From Paenarthrobacter nitroguajacolicus (GTDB lineage Bacteria; Actinomycetota; Actinomycetes; Actinomycetales; Micrococcaceae): 64,000 nt of DNA. Numbering within the stretch: position 1 is the stretch's first letter; every line of letters begins with the position of its first letter. A program made the position numbers and the translations under genes. Of this stretch, positions 34,126 to 42,439 are shown piece by piece. The notes under the pieces were generated by a model. The model saw nothing but the letters and a program-made list of their open reading frames with translations, did no database searches and had not been told where the DNA came from. The stretch is from the NCBI RefSeq assembly GCF_007786235.1, contig NZ_VNFK01000002.1, positions 124,001 to 188,000 of the forward strand. The letters are read 5' to 3'.

Positions 34126-35439
34126 GTGGCTGATCCCAATGAACGAAACCTTGAAAAATACTCCGTCCAGCGTTTCCCTGCCGTAGCCGATTCCACCGCC
34201 GCAGATTACAACCGGTGCACCACATGGGTGCAGGCGGTGTCACACGGGTTCCACCAGCAACGGCGCGATGACGAATACCTGGCCAAGACGTTGAAGGCTT
34301 ACCAAACAGATCAACGCGAGCTGACAGGTGTTTACGTCAACGGCGGCGTGCCCGACCATTCGCTGGCGGCCGACGTGCCCGTGGCTACGTACGCCACCAT
34401 GCGCAAGGCCTTGAACGTTGGCTTTGGCCGCCAGCTGGAGTCGAATCTGGTCACGGCTGTGACCGTCCGTGGTACCCACCGCCGGAACGGAATCCTTCGC
34501 GGCATGATCACCGCAGATCTGGAAGCTGCCAAGGATGATGGACTGGCCATGGCGGCCCTCACGGCCTCCGAGGGTTCCATCTACGGCCGCTTCGGCTTCG
34601 GGGTGGCTACATTCGAGCGGAGCATCAAGGTTGATACCGGTCCACGCTTCCGCCTCAGGGGAGTGCCTGAAGGCACTGTGGAAGTCGCCGATCCCTCTGA
34701 GCTGTTGACGGTGGCGCCACAGGTATTTGAACGGGTCCAGCGGCTTTCACCCGGTTCCATTGACCGGCAGGAGTACTACCGCCTGGTGGCCTCCGGTTCC
34801 ATAGGCCACGACGGCAAGCCGGACACCAGCGTCCGCTGCGCCCTGCACTACGACCTGTCCGGAACGTTGGATGGCTATGTTTCCTACCGTTTCAAGGGCT
34901 GGGACCACAAGCCATACACCATGGAAATCGTGGACCTCGTGGCCGCAACGAACGCAGGCTATCTTGACCTTTGGCGCTTCCTGGGCAGCATCGACCTTAT
35001 TGACGAAGTGACCTGGGCTGAGGCCCCCGTGGACGACCCCCTCGTGTGGGCACTCGAGGATCCAAGGTGTATTGATGCCTCTGAGATCCGCGACATGCTG
35101 TGGCTCCGGATCCTGGATACCGCCGCCGCCCTGCAAGCACGCAGCTTCCCCGTTGCTGGAAAACTGGTGCTTGAGGTCACGGATTCCTTGGGTTTGGCCG
35201 GAGGCACCTGGGTTCTGGAGTCCGACGGCGGTGCTGCCGCCGTCGTCAATAACGCGTCGGGTGCGACGCCAGACCTCAGCATGGACGTTGCGGATCTCGC
35301 GTCCATCTACCTGGGTGCGGTGTCTCCGGTGACGTTGACCGCAGCCGGACGCATCCGGGAGATGACGCCGGGCGCTGCACTCAAGGCCCAGCAGTTCTTT
35401 ACGGTGGAACGTTCCGCGCACTGCCTGACCCATTTCTAG
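34126..35439 (+). CDS. Eis-like GNAT N-acetyltransferase
   Basis: 437 aa, three-part layout of Eis proteins: two GNAT-fold regions and a C-terminal sterol-carrier-like domain (from about 335). 'VTAVTVRGTHRRNGILRGMITADL' is the acetyl-CoA loop, and 'SEGSIYGRFGFGVAT' is the Eis-typical segment. The chain ends in a free carboxylate after 'HCLTHF', as the family uses the C-terminus in catalysis. Eis enzymes acetylate amines including aminoglycosides; the native substrate here is unknown. TAGGCT (34113-34118) ends 8 bases before the GTG, so a leaderless start is likely. Confidence 0.88.
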   Translation: MADPNERNLEKYSVQRFPAVADSTAADYNRCTTWVQAVSHGFHQQRRDDEYLAKTLKAYQTDQRELTGVYVNGGVPDHSLAADVPVATYATMRKALNVGFGRQLESNLVTAVTVRGTHRRNGILRGMITADLEAAKDDGLAMAALTASEGSIYGRFGFGVATFERSIKVDTGPRFRLRGVPEGTVEVADPSELLTVAPQVFERVQRLSPGSIDRQEYYRLVASGSIGHDGKPDTSVRCALHYDLSGTLDGYVSYRFKGWDHKPYTMEIVDLVAATNAGYLDLWRFLGSIDLIDEVTWAEAPVDDPLVWALEDPRCIDASEIRDMLWLRILDTAAALQARSFPVAGKLVLEVTDSLGLAGGTWVLESDGGAAAVVNNASGATPDLSMDVADLASIYLGAVSPVTLTAAGRIREMTPGAALKAQQFFTVERSAHCLTHF

Positions 35440-35494
35440 ACCACTCCACAACACCACAACCACAAACACATAGTCACAACCAGATAGGACATCC

Positions 35495-36445
35495 ATGGGG
35501 GATTCCAAGCGGCGGCCATTGGCCGGCCGGCGATCAGTTCTGCTTGGAATGGCCGGCTTGATGTCGGCGGCCCTGGCGGCGTGCGCGGACAGCGGGCAGG
35601 GCAACCGGCCGGAGATGTCGGGGGAGCAATCGGGGGCACCGCGAACAGGCCCGGCAACCCCGCCGCCGTCCATTGCCGCCATATCCAGCGAACAGGCGGC
35701 CGCTGCCTTGGCTCCTGCCACTGCGTCCGCACCGCCTCCCGCGCCTGACAAGCAGCAGGTCCTCGCCGAGTTCGCAGGGAGGTATCCCAAGGAGTGGGGG
35801 CTCCACATTACGGGCGTTGTGAACAGGTCAACATCCCACAAAGTGGCGCTGACCTTTGATGCCTGCGGCGGTCCGGGCGGGACAGGCTGCGATCACAGGC
35901 TCCTCCAGACCCTTCGGAAGCTCAGCGTCCCGGCCACCTTGTTCATCAACAGCCGGTGGATCCAGGCCAACCCGTCCCTCTCGGTGGAGCTGGCCGCCGA
36001 CCCGCTGTTCGAACTGGCCAACCATGGAACCGCGCACCTCCCGTTGTCGGTCTCCGGGAAGTCCGCCTACGGGATCGCAGGGACAGCCAATGCGGCCGCG
36101 GCGTACGACGAACTCATGGGCAACCAGGCCATCATGCAGCAACTGACAGGAACGCCTCCGCGCTTCTTCCGGCCCGGGACTGCGTTCTACGACGACGTCG
36201 CAGTGGAGATGACGCGGAGGCTTGGCATGTTGCCGGTCAACTTTTCGGTCAACGGCGACGGCGGCGCCACCTATCCGGCGGCCACGGTCGCCACCGAAGT
36301 GGGGCGGGCGGGAGCTGGCGACATCGTGATTTCACACTTCAACAGGCCGGCATCCGGAACCGCGGAAGGCTATGCGCTGGCCCTGCCACGACTCTTGGAC
36401 CTCGGGGTGCCGTTCGGACGTCTAGGCGACATCCTGGCGCCGTAA
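35495..36445 (+). CDS. Polysaccharide deacetylase (NodB-like) lipoprotein
   Basis: 316 aa. The N-terminus has twin arginines (GRRSVLLGMAG) and a lipobox LAAC (Cys at about 29), so Tat export and lipid anchoring are likely. A Pro/Ala-rich linker follows. The NodB domain starts at VALTFDACGGPG (catalytic and metal Asp), with metal histidines in LANHGTAHLPLS and the motif 'FFRPGTAFYDDVAVEM'. The active site lies outside the membrane, probably acting on peptidoglycan or another N-acetylated glycan. AGGA precedes the ATG. Confidence 0.87.
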   Translation: MGDSKRRPLAGRRSVLLGMAGLMSAALAACADSGQGNRPEMSGEQSGAPRTGPATPPPSIAAISSEQAAAALAPATASAPPPAPDKQQVLAEFAGRYPKEWGLHITGVVNRSTSHKVALTFDACGGPGGTGCDHRLLQTLRKLSVPATLFINSRWIQANPSLSVELAADPLFELANHGTAHLPLSVSGKSAYGIAGTANAAAAYDELMGNQAIMQQLTGTPPRFFRPGTAFYDDVAVEMTRRLGMLPVNFSVNGDGGATYPAATVATEVGRAGAGDIVISHFNRPASGTAEGYALALPRLLDLGVPFGRLGDILAP

Positions 36446-36453
36446 CACTCCTT

Positions 36454-36483
36454 TTGACCCTGCTTTGCCAATGCGACTAGAAT
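36454..36483 (+). promoter_or_regulatory. rpsA promoter
   Basis: TTGACC (36454-36459), 18-base spacer, TAGAAT (36478-36483). Strong housekeeping-type promoter; it predicts a leader of about 140 bases before rpsA. Confidence 0.7.
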
Positions 36484-36560
36484 AAACGGGCGTGTACTAC
36501 GTGCATGCATCCATTTTGTACTAATCCACAAATCAGGATGACCCGGCGATTTGCCGTGTT

Positions 36561-36584
36561 CTGCCGTCCGGACCCGGGCGGCAG
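36561..36584 (+). other. Hairpin in the rpsA leader
   Basis: CTGCCGTCCGG faces CCGGGCGGCAG with only a few bases between, giving a stem of about nine pairs including one G-U. It lies 46 bases before the rpsA start in an otherwise unstructured leader. Possible S1 autoregulation element; not matched to a named family. Confidence 0.4.
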
Positions 36585-36629
36585 CGGTTTGCCTGACCGA
36601 CTATCTATCCACAACGGAGCCCCTACTAC

Positions 36630-38105
36630 ATGACCATCACCTCCACCGAGAAGCCCGGTACCCCCGTAGTCGCCATTAACGACATCGGTACCGCTGAGGA
36701 CTTCCTCGCAGCTGTCGACGCCACCATCAAGTACTTCAACGACGGAGACCTCGTCGAAGGTACCGTCGTCAAGGTCGACCGCGACGAAGTTCTGCTCGAC
36801 ATCGGTTACAAGACCGAAGGTGTCATCCCTTCCCGCGAGCTTTCCATCAAGCACGATGTTGATCCCGGTGACGTCGTCGCCGTTGGCGATCAGGTCGAAG
36901 CTTTGGTTCTCACCAAGGAAGACAAAGAAGGCCGTCTGATCCTCTCCAAGAAGCGTGCTCAGTACGAGCGCGCCTGGGGCGACATCGAGAAGGTCAAGGA
37001 AGAAGACGGCGTCGTTACCGGTACCGTCATCGAGGTTGTCAAGGGTGGCCTCATCCTGGACATCGGCCTGCGCGGCTTCCTGCCCGCATCGCTCGTGGAG
37101 ATGCGTCGTGTCCGCGACCTCGCTCCGTACATCGGTCAGCAGATCGAAGCCAAGATCATCGAGCTGGACAAGAACCGCAACAACGTTGTGCTGTCCCGCC
37201 GTGCATGGCTCGAGCAGACCCAGTCCGAGGTTCGCTCCACGTTCCTCAACAAGCTGGAAAAGGGCCAGGTTCGTCCGGGCGTTGTTTCCTCCATCGTCAA
37301 CTTCGGTGCCTTCGTGGACCTGGGCGGCGTAGACGGCCTCGTTCACGTTTCCGAGCTGTCTTGGAAGCACATCGACCACCCGTCCGAGGTTGTCGAGGTT
37401 GGCCAGGAAGTCACCGTCGAGGTCCTCGAGGTGGATCTGGACCGCGAGCGTGTCTCCCTGTCGCTCAAGGCTACGCAGGAAGATCCGTGGCAGACCTTCG
37501 CCCGCACCCACGCCCTCGGCCAGGTTGTTCCGGGTAAGGTCACCAAGCTGGTTCCGTTCGGTGCGTTCGTTCGCGTCGAAGACGGCATCGAAGGCCTCGT
37601 TCACATCTCCGAGCTGGCTGTCCGCCACGTTGAGCTCGCCGAGCAGGTTGTCTCCGTTGGCGACGAACTGTTCGTCAAGGTCATCGACATCGACCTCGAG
37701 CGTCGCCGTATCTCCCTCTCCCTCAAGCAGGCTAACGAGGGCGTTGACGCTGACAGCACCGAGTTCGATCCCGCTCTGTACGGCATGGCCGCTGAGTACG
37801 ACGAAGAGGGCAACTACAAGTACCCTGAGGGCTTCGACCCCGAGTCGAACGAATGGCTCGAAGGCTACGAGACGCAGCGCGCCGCTTGGGAGCAGCAGTA
37901 CGCTGACGCCCAGACCCGCTGGGAAGCCCACAAGAAGCAGGTTGCCCAGCACGCTGCCGACGACGCTGCAGCTGCAACGTCCGGTGAGAGCGATTCCGGC
38001 ACCACGAGCTACTCCTCGGAGCCGGCTGCTGCTGAGTCCAACGCCGGCACCCTGGCGTCCGACGAAGCACTCGCCGCACTGCGTGAGAAGCTGACCGGCA
38101 ACTAA
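36630..38105 (+). CDS. rpsA: 30S ribosomal protein S1
   Basis: 491 aa with four S1 RNA-binding domains, starting at about residues 38, 125, 210 and 297. They show repeated 'GTVVKVDRDEVLLDIGYKTEGVIP', 'GLILDIGLRGFLPASLV', 'GAFVDLGGVDGLVHVSELSW' and 'GAFVRVEDGIEGLVHISEL' patterns. The acidic/alanine-rich C-terminal tail is typical of actinobacterial S1. It binds mRNA on the small subunit. In actinobacteria many mRNAs are leaderless and so do not depend on S1 for loading. Preceded by GGAG and a long leader; followed by a strong terminator. Confidence 0.97.
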   Translation: MTITSTEKPGTPVVAINDIGTAEDFLAAVDATIKYFNDGDLVEGTVVKVDRDEVLLDIGYKTEGVIPSRELSIKHDVDPGDVVAVGDQVEALVLTKEDKEGRLILSKKRAQYERAWGDIEKVKEEDGVVTGTVIEVVKGGLILDIGLRGFLPASLVEMRRVRDLAPYIGQQIEAKIIELDKNRNNVVLSRRAWLEQTQSEVRSTFLNKLEKGQVRPGVVSSIVNFGAFVDLGGVDGLVHVSELSWKHIDHPSEVVEVGQEVTVEVLEVDLDRERVSLSLKATQEDPWQTFARTHALGQVVPGKVTKLVPFGAFVRVEDGIEGLVHISELAVRHVELAEQVVSVGDELFVKVIDIDLERRRISLSLKQANEGVDADSTEFDPALYGMAAEYDEEGNYKYPEGFDPESNEWLEGYETQRAAWEQQYADAQTRWEAHKKQVAQHAADDAAAATSGESDSGTTSYSSEPAAAESNAGTLASDEALAALREKLTGN

Positions 38106-38140
38106 TTCCGCCGCCCTCACGGGATGTGCTGAATAGCCAA

Positions 38141-38174
38141 AGAAGGACCCCTGCCTCCGGGCGGGGGTCCTTCT
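38141..38174. terminator. Terminator between rpsA and yigZ (both directions)
   Basis: A 15-bp stem (38141-38155 with 38160-38174, one G-U pair) carries the tetraloop TCCG. Ts flank the stem on the minus strand and a short T stretch lies on the plus side, so it can end both converging transcripts. Confidence 0.85.
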
Positions 38175-38192
38175 GCGTTGTAACGCATGCTG

Positions 38193-38882
38193 TCAGCTGG
38201 AGACGTCGATCCACTCGGTTCTTTCGGGGCGCAACTCCGCATTGCCGGCGGTCAACGAAGCTACCCGTGCCCGGGCTTCGGCGATGGCTTCCGGCTGGTC
38301 CCGCAGCGCCACGCGCAGAATGGCGTGCCGGGCCTCATATGCAGTCTCCGCCATGACGTATCCGGCACCCCGCAGTTCATTTTCCAGGCGGCCGGCGTCG
38401 GCGTGGGGGACCTCAACAGCGCACAGCCGCAGGCGGCGCCTGTGGACCAACGGTGCCAGGTTCAAGGCAGTGGAGACCGATTCGGAGTAGGCGCGTACCA
38501 GCCCGCCGGCGCCCAGGAGGATCCCACCGAAGTAGCGGACGACGACGGCACTGACGTCGCTGAGGTCGGTCGCCCCAGGCGCTGTTTCGCGTTTGATGAG
38601 GGCTTCCAGCATGGGGATGCCCGCCGTGCCGGACGGTTCGCCGTCATCACTGGAGCGTTGGATCATGCGGTCCGGTCCTATGACGAACGCCGAGCAATGG
38701 TGGCGGGCATCGTGGAATTCACGTCGCAGGTCAGCCACCAGGGAACGAGCGGTTTCTTCGTCCGGTGAGCGCCGGAGAACGGTAATGAAACGGGACCGGC
38801 GGATTTCCAGTTCGTGGCGAAAGTCAGGACCTGCCGTCAGCGTCGTGTAGTTGGTCGCACGGCTGTCTTCCTCAAATTCCAC
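38193..38882 (-). CDS. yigZ: YigZ/IMPACT-family protein
   Basis: 229 aa. 'RRSRFITVLRR', 'FHDARHHCSAFVIG', 'SSDDGEPSGTAGIPMLEAL' and VVVRYFGGILLGAGGLVRAY are the UPF0029/IMPACT N-terminal domain; a smaller ferredoxin-like C-terminal domain follows. Relatives affect translation control and act as RNA-binding proteins; the biochemical role is unclear. GTG start 7 bases after a leftward TAGACT -10 that shares its TA with the coaE -10. Predicted leaderless. Confidence 0.9.
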   Translation of the reverse strand: MEFEEDSRATNYTTLTAGPDFRHELEIRRSRFITVLRRSPDEETARSLVADLRREFHDARHHCSAFVIGPDRMIQRSSDDGEPSGTAGIPMLEALIKRETAPGATDLSDVSAVVVRYFGGILLGAGGLVRAYSESVSTALNLAPLVHRRRLRLCAVEVPHADAGRLENELRGAGYVMAETAYEARHAILRVALRDQPEAIAEARARVASLTAGNAELRPERTEWIDVSS

Positions 38883-38888
38883 CGCTTC

Positions 38889-38898
38889 AGTCTAGTGT
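38889..38898. promoter_or_regulatory. Shared two-sided -10 element of yigZ and coaE
   Basis: The ten bases AGTCTAGTGT hold a rightward TAGTGT (38893-38898) and, on the other strand, TAGACT (38894-38889). Each ends exactly 7 bases before its own GTG start (38905 and 38882). The start codons are 23 bases apart. Confidence 0.6.
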
Positions 38899-38904
38899 TG
38901 AGGA

Positions 38905-40143
38905 GTGCTGAAAATCGGACTGACGGGCGGCATCGCCTCGGGGAAATCACTGGTGGCCTCCAGGTTGCAGGAACTGGGTGCACTCCTTATCGATGCGGAC
39001 CTTATCGCACGGCAGGTGGTAGAGCCTGGAACTGCAGGACTGGATCGTATTGTCGAGGCGTTCGGTCGCGGCATTCTGGATGAGGAGGACCGGCTGGACC
39101 GGCCCAAACTCGGCTCCATTGTTTTTCACGACCCTTCCCAACGCGAAGTGCTCAACGGCATCGTTCATCCCTTGGTTCGCGAGGCTGCGGCCGCAATGAT
39201 GGCCGGCGCCGCCGCGGGCGACATCGTGGTGCAGGACATCCCCCTCCTGGTTGAGACCGGGCAGGGCAGCAAGTTCCACCTCGTGGTGGTGGTTGATGCA
39301 CCCGACGACCTTCGCGTCCAGCGGATGGTGGAACTCCGCGGGATGGCGCCCGAGGATGCTCGTTCCCGCATGGCAGCGCAAGCCACACGTAAGGACCGGA
39401 ACGCCGCTGCCGACGTTATCCTGGACAACGCAGCAACCCGCGAAGAGTTGCTCGCCACCGTCGACGGCCTCTGGGAACAACGCCTGGTGCCCTTTGCTGA
39501 GAACATCAAACGTGGTGTCCGGGCAGTTCGAAGCGACGGCCCTGTCATGGCCTCATCGAAGGAGCACTGGGGATCCCAGGCCGCACGCCTCGCGGAGCGC
39601 CTTATGGCAGCAGCGCCCGAAGAGATTATGGCGGTGGACCACATAGGGTCCACTTCGGTGCCGGGGTTGGCCGCGAAGGACGTTCTTGACCTCCAAGTGG
39701 CCGTGGCGGACCTTGACACAGCGGACCGAATTGCGCCGCGGCTGGCAGCCGCCGGGTTCCCTGCAGTGCCCCATGTCCGTCAGGACACGCCGAAACCCTC
39801 GCACCCCGAGCCTGAAGGCTGGCAGAAGCGATTCCATGCCAATGCCGATCCTGGCCGGCCGGTCAACCTGCACGTACGGGTGGCGGGCTCACCGGGATGG
39901 CACTATGCGTTGTTGTTCCGCGACTGGTTGCGGGCAGAGCCGTCAGCGGTCGCGCTGTACGAGAGCCACAAACGCGAACTCGCGGGCCGGTATGCGGAGG
40001 ACCGGGATACCGCCGCCTACGCCGATGCCAAGGAGCCGTGGTTCACGGACATCGCGTGGCCCCTCATGGAAGAGTGGGCCAACCGCACTGGTTGGAGGCC
40101 GCCGTCGTATTCCTCTTCTGCTGTCCGCAAACGCGGACAGTAG
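38905..40143 (+). CDS. coaE: Dephospho-CoA kinase fused to GrpB-like domain
   Basis: 412 aa. Residues 1-195 are CoaE, the last step of CoA synthesis: P-loop GLTGGIASGKS, 'LIDADLIARQVVEPG', 'VQDIPLLVETG', 'DVILDNAATREELL'. From about 215 a GrpB/UPF0157 nucleotidyltransferase-like domain follows (VDHIGSTSVPGLAAKDVLDLQV, 'VNLHVRVAGSPGW'). This two-domain form is usual in actinobacteria; the GrpB part is reported to help the kinase. Leaderless GTG start predicted. The 3' end contributes to palindromes at the uvrB promoter. Confidence 0.94.
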   Translation: MLKIGLTGGIASGKSLVASRLQELGALLIDADLIARQVVEPGTAGLDRIVEAFGRGILDEEDRLDRPKLGSIVFHDPSQREVLNGIVHPLVREAAAAMMAGAAAGDIVVQDIPLLVETGQGSKFHLVVVVDAPDDLRVQRMVELRGMAPEDARSRMAAQATRKDRNAAADVILDNAATREELLATVDGLWEQRLVPFAENIKRGVRAVRSDGPVMASSKEHWGSQAARLAERLMAAAPEEIMAVDHIGSTSVPGLAAKDVLDLQVAVADLDTADRIAPRLAAAGFPAVPHVRQDTPKPSHPEPEGWQKRFHANADPGRPVNLHVRVAGSPGWHYALLFRDWLRAEPSAVALYESHKRELAGRYAEDRDTAAYADAKEPWFTDIAWPLMEEWANRTGWRPPSYSSSAVRKRGQ

Positions 40144-40166
40144 CTGTCCTGGGGCAGGGGTAGATT
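40121..40166 (+). promoter_or_regulatory. uvrB promoter: PafBC-like box and nested palindromes
   Basis: CTGTCCTGG (40144-40152), eight bases, TAGATT (40161-40166), then the ATG exactly 7 bases on. The TGTC-N12-TANNNT layout fits the RecA-independent damage promoter, though only 5 of 9 upstream positions match. CTGTCC also pairs with GGACAG at 40135-40140 (3-base loop), and that GGACAG alternatively pairs with CTGTCCGC at 40121, so two hairpins exclude each other. Confidence 0.5.
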
Positions 40167-40172
40167 GGTTTC

Positions 40173-42272
40173 ATGAGCCTTGCCCAGGAAATCAACCGTG
40201 TCGTCGCGCCTTTTGAAGTGGTCAGTGAATACAAACCTGCCGGCGACCAACCCACCGCCATCGCCGAACTGACTGAACGCATCAATAACGGCGAGAAGGA
40301 TGTTGTGCTCCTGGGCGCCACGGGTACGGGCAAGAGTGCCACCACGGCGTGGCTCATCGAGCAGGTTCAGCGGCCCACCTTGGTGATGGTCCAGAACAAG
40401 ACCCTCGCCGCGCAGTTGGCCAATGAATTCAGGGAGCTCCTGCCGAACAACGCAGTGGAATACTTCGTTTCCTACTACGACTACTACCAGCCTGAGGCCT
40501 ATGTCGCCCAGACGGACACCTTCATCGAGAAGGATTCCTCCATCAACGAGGAAGTCGAACGGCTCCGCCACTCCGCCACCAACGCCTTGCTCACCAGACG
40601 CGATGTCATCGTGGTGGCCACCGTGTCGTGCATCTATGGCCTTGGTACCCCGGAAGAGTACATCGCCGGAATGGTCACCCTGCGGAAGGGCGCGGAGATG
40701 AACCGCGACCACTTGCTGCGGAAGTTCGTTTCCATGCAGTACGCCCGCAACGACATGGACTTCCACCGTGGCACCTTCCGGGTTCGCGGTGACACTGTTG
40801 AAATCATCCCCATGTACGAGGAACTCGCCATCAGGATAGAGTTCTTCGGCGATGAGATCGAGAACATCCAGACCCTCCATCCACTGACCGGCGAGGTGCT
40901 TCGCGACGAAGAAGAGATGTATGTTTTCCCCGCCTCGCACTATGTGGCTGGTCCTGAGCGCATGGCGCGCGCCATCAAGCGGATCGAAGACGAACTCGCC
41001 GACCGCCTGAAGGTCCTGGAAAGCCAGAACAAACTGGTGGAAGCCCAGCGACTCCGTATGCGTACCACTTATGATCTCGAAATGATGCAGCAGATGGGCT
41101 TCTGCAACGGCATCGAAAACTACTCCGTGCACATTGACGGCCGTGAGCCCGGAACGGCACCCCACTGCCTGATCGACTATTTCCCCGACGACTTCCTACT
41201 GGTGGTGGATGAGTCGCATGTCACCATTCCACAAATCGGCGCCATGTACGAAGGCGACATGTCCCGCAAGCGGAACCTCGTGGACTTCGGCTTCCGGTTG
41301 CCGTCAGCCATGGACAACCGGCCCTTGAAGTGGGACGAATTCCTGGAGCGGATCGGCCAGACAGTCTACCTGTCCGCAACTCCTGGCAAGTATGAGCTTG
41401 GCAAGGCAGACGGCTACGTTCAGCAGATCATCCGTCCCACCGGGCTGATCGATCCCGAGGTTGTGGTCAAGCCCACCAAGGGCCAGATCGACGACCTGTT
41501 GGGGGAGATCAGGACCCGTACGGAGAAAAACGAGCGCGTCCTCGTGACGACGCTGACCAAGCGGATGGCGGAAGATCTCACCGACTACCTGGTGGGTCAC
41601 GGCGTCAAGGTGGAATACCTCCACTCCGACGTCGACACCCTGCGTCGCGTCGAACTGCTGCGGGAACTCCGCATGGGCGTCTTCGATGTCCTCGTGGGCA
41701 TTAACCTGCTCAGGGAAGGCTTGGACCTGCCGGAGGTCTCCTTGGTAAGCATCCTGGACGCGGATAAGGAAGGCTTCCTGCGGTCCTCCACCTCCCTGAT
41801 CCAGACCATCGGACGTGCAGCCCGTAACGTTTCGGGCCAGGTGCACATGTACGCAGACCGCATTACGGATTCCATGGCTCACGCCATTGAAGAGACCAAT
41901 CGCCGCCGCGCCATCCAGGTCCAGTACAACACCGACCATGGCATCGACCCCCAGCCGCTGCGGAAGAAAATCGCCGATATCACCGATCAGCTGGCCAAGG
42001 AAGACGCCGATACCCAGGAGCTGCTCAACAACAACCGCCTGGCCAAGGGTGGCAAGCGTGGCAAGTCTGCTGCCAAGGGCGCGGCCACCGTACGGCAGGA
42101 CGGCCTCGCTGCGGCGCCGGCCGAGGACCTCGTGGGCCTCATCGAGCAGCTCACGGAGCAAATGCATGGTGCAGCCGCTGAACTCCAGTTCGAAGTAGCA
42201 GCCCGCATTCGCGACGAAGTCAAGGAGTTGAAGCGCGAGTTACGGCAGATGCAATCCGCCGGGCACGCCTAA
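40173..42272 (+). CDS. uvrB: Excinuclease ABC subunit B
   Basis: 699 aa. Walker [15 protein letters not shown] near residue 48, beta-hairpin region '[15 protein letters not shown]', DEAD-like '[13 protein letters not shown]', helicase motifs 'YLSATPG' and '[19 protein letters not shown]', and the C-terminal UVR domain (about 655-695) that meets UvrC. It is the damage-verifying helicase of nucleotide excision repair. Start is an ATG with no ribosome site, 7 bases after TAGATT. Followed by the terC riboswitch. Confidence 0.98.
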   Translation: MSLAQEINRVVAPFEVVSEYKPAGDQPTAIAELTERINNGEKDVVLLGATGTGKSATTAWLIEQVQRPTLVMVQNKTLAAQLANEFRELLPNNAVEYFVSYYDYYQPEAYVAQTDTFIEKDSSINEEVERLRHSATNALLTRRDVIVVATVSCIYGLGTPEEYIAGMVTLRKGAEMNRDHLLRKFVSMQYARNDMDFHRGTFRVRGDTVEIIPMYEELAIRIEFFGDEIENIQTLHPLTGEVLRDEEEMYVFPASHYVAGPERMARAIKRIEDELADRLKVLESQNKLVEAQRLRMRTTYDLEMMQQMGFCNGIENYSVHIDGREPGTAPHCLIDYFPDDFLLVVDESHVTIPQIGAMYEGDMSRKRNLVDFGFRLPSAMDNRPLKWDEFLERIGQTVYLSATPGKYELGKADGYVQQIIRPTGLIDPEVVVKPTKGQIDDLLGEIRTRTEKNERVLVTTLTKRMAEDLTDYLVGHGVKVEYLHSDVDTLRRVELLRELRMGVFDVLVGINLLREGLDLPEVSLVSILDADKEGFLRSSTSLIQTIGRAARNVSGQVHMYADRITDSMAHAIEETNRRRAIQVQYNTDHGIDPQPLRKKIADITDQLAKEDADTQELLNNNRLAKGGKRGKSAAKGAATVRQDGLAAAPAEDLVGLIEQLTEQMHGAAAELQFEVAARIRDEVKELKRELRQMQSAGHA

Positions 42273-42273
42273 G

Positions 42274-42408
42274 GTAAGGTTGAGGTCACGTAGGGGAGTA
42301 TCCCAAGCGCTACATCCGTCAGCACGCAAGGCACAGATGCCTCGCCGGATCTAGCGGGCCGCCATCATCTGCATTCACCGCACCCTGGCAGGCCGGAGAG
42401 ACTTACAC
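42274..42408 (+). promoter_or_regulatory. yybP-ykoY-type manganese riboswitch
   Basis: The leader between uvrB and terC holds GGGGAGTA (42293-42300), CCGTCA (42316-42321), and near the end GGCCGGAGAGACTTAC (42391-42406). These are the conserved L1, middle and L3 elements of yybP-ykoY RNAs, with GTAAG at 42274-42278 able to pair with CTTAC at 42402-42406 as closing stem. The downstream gene is TerC/Alx-like, the classic partner. It senses Mn2+ in other bacteria. Confidence 0.8.
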
Positions 42409-42439
42409 CGCTTTCCCGTACCCTGCGAAAGGCACCTTA

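Noticed and set aside
36477..38120. 547-codon minus-strand open frame opposite rpsA
   Set aside because: Fully antisense to a certain ribosomal gene; the repeated sequence reflects the S1 repeats. No start signal or family.
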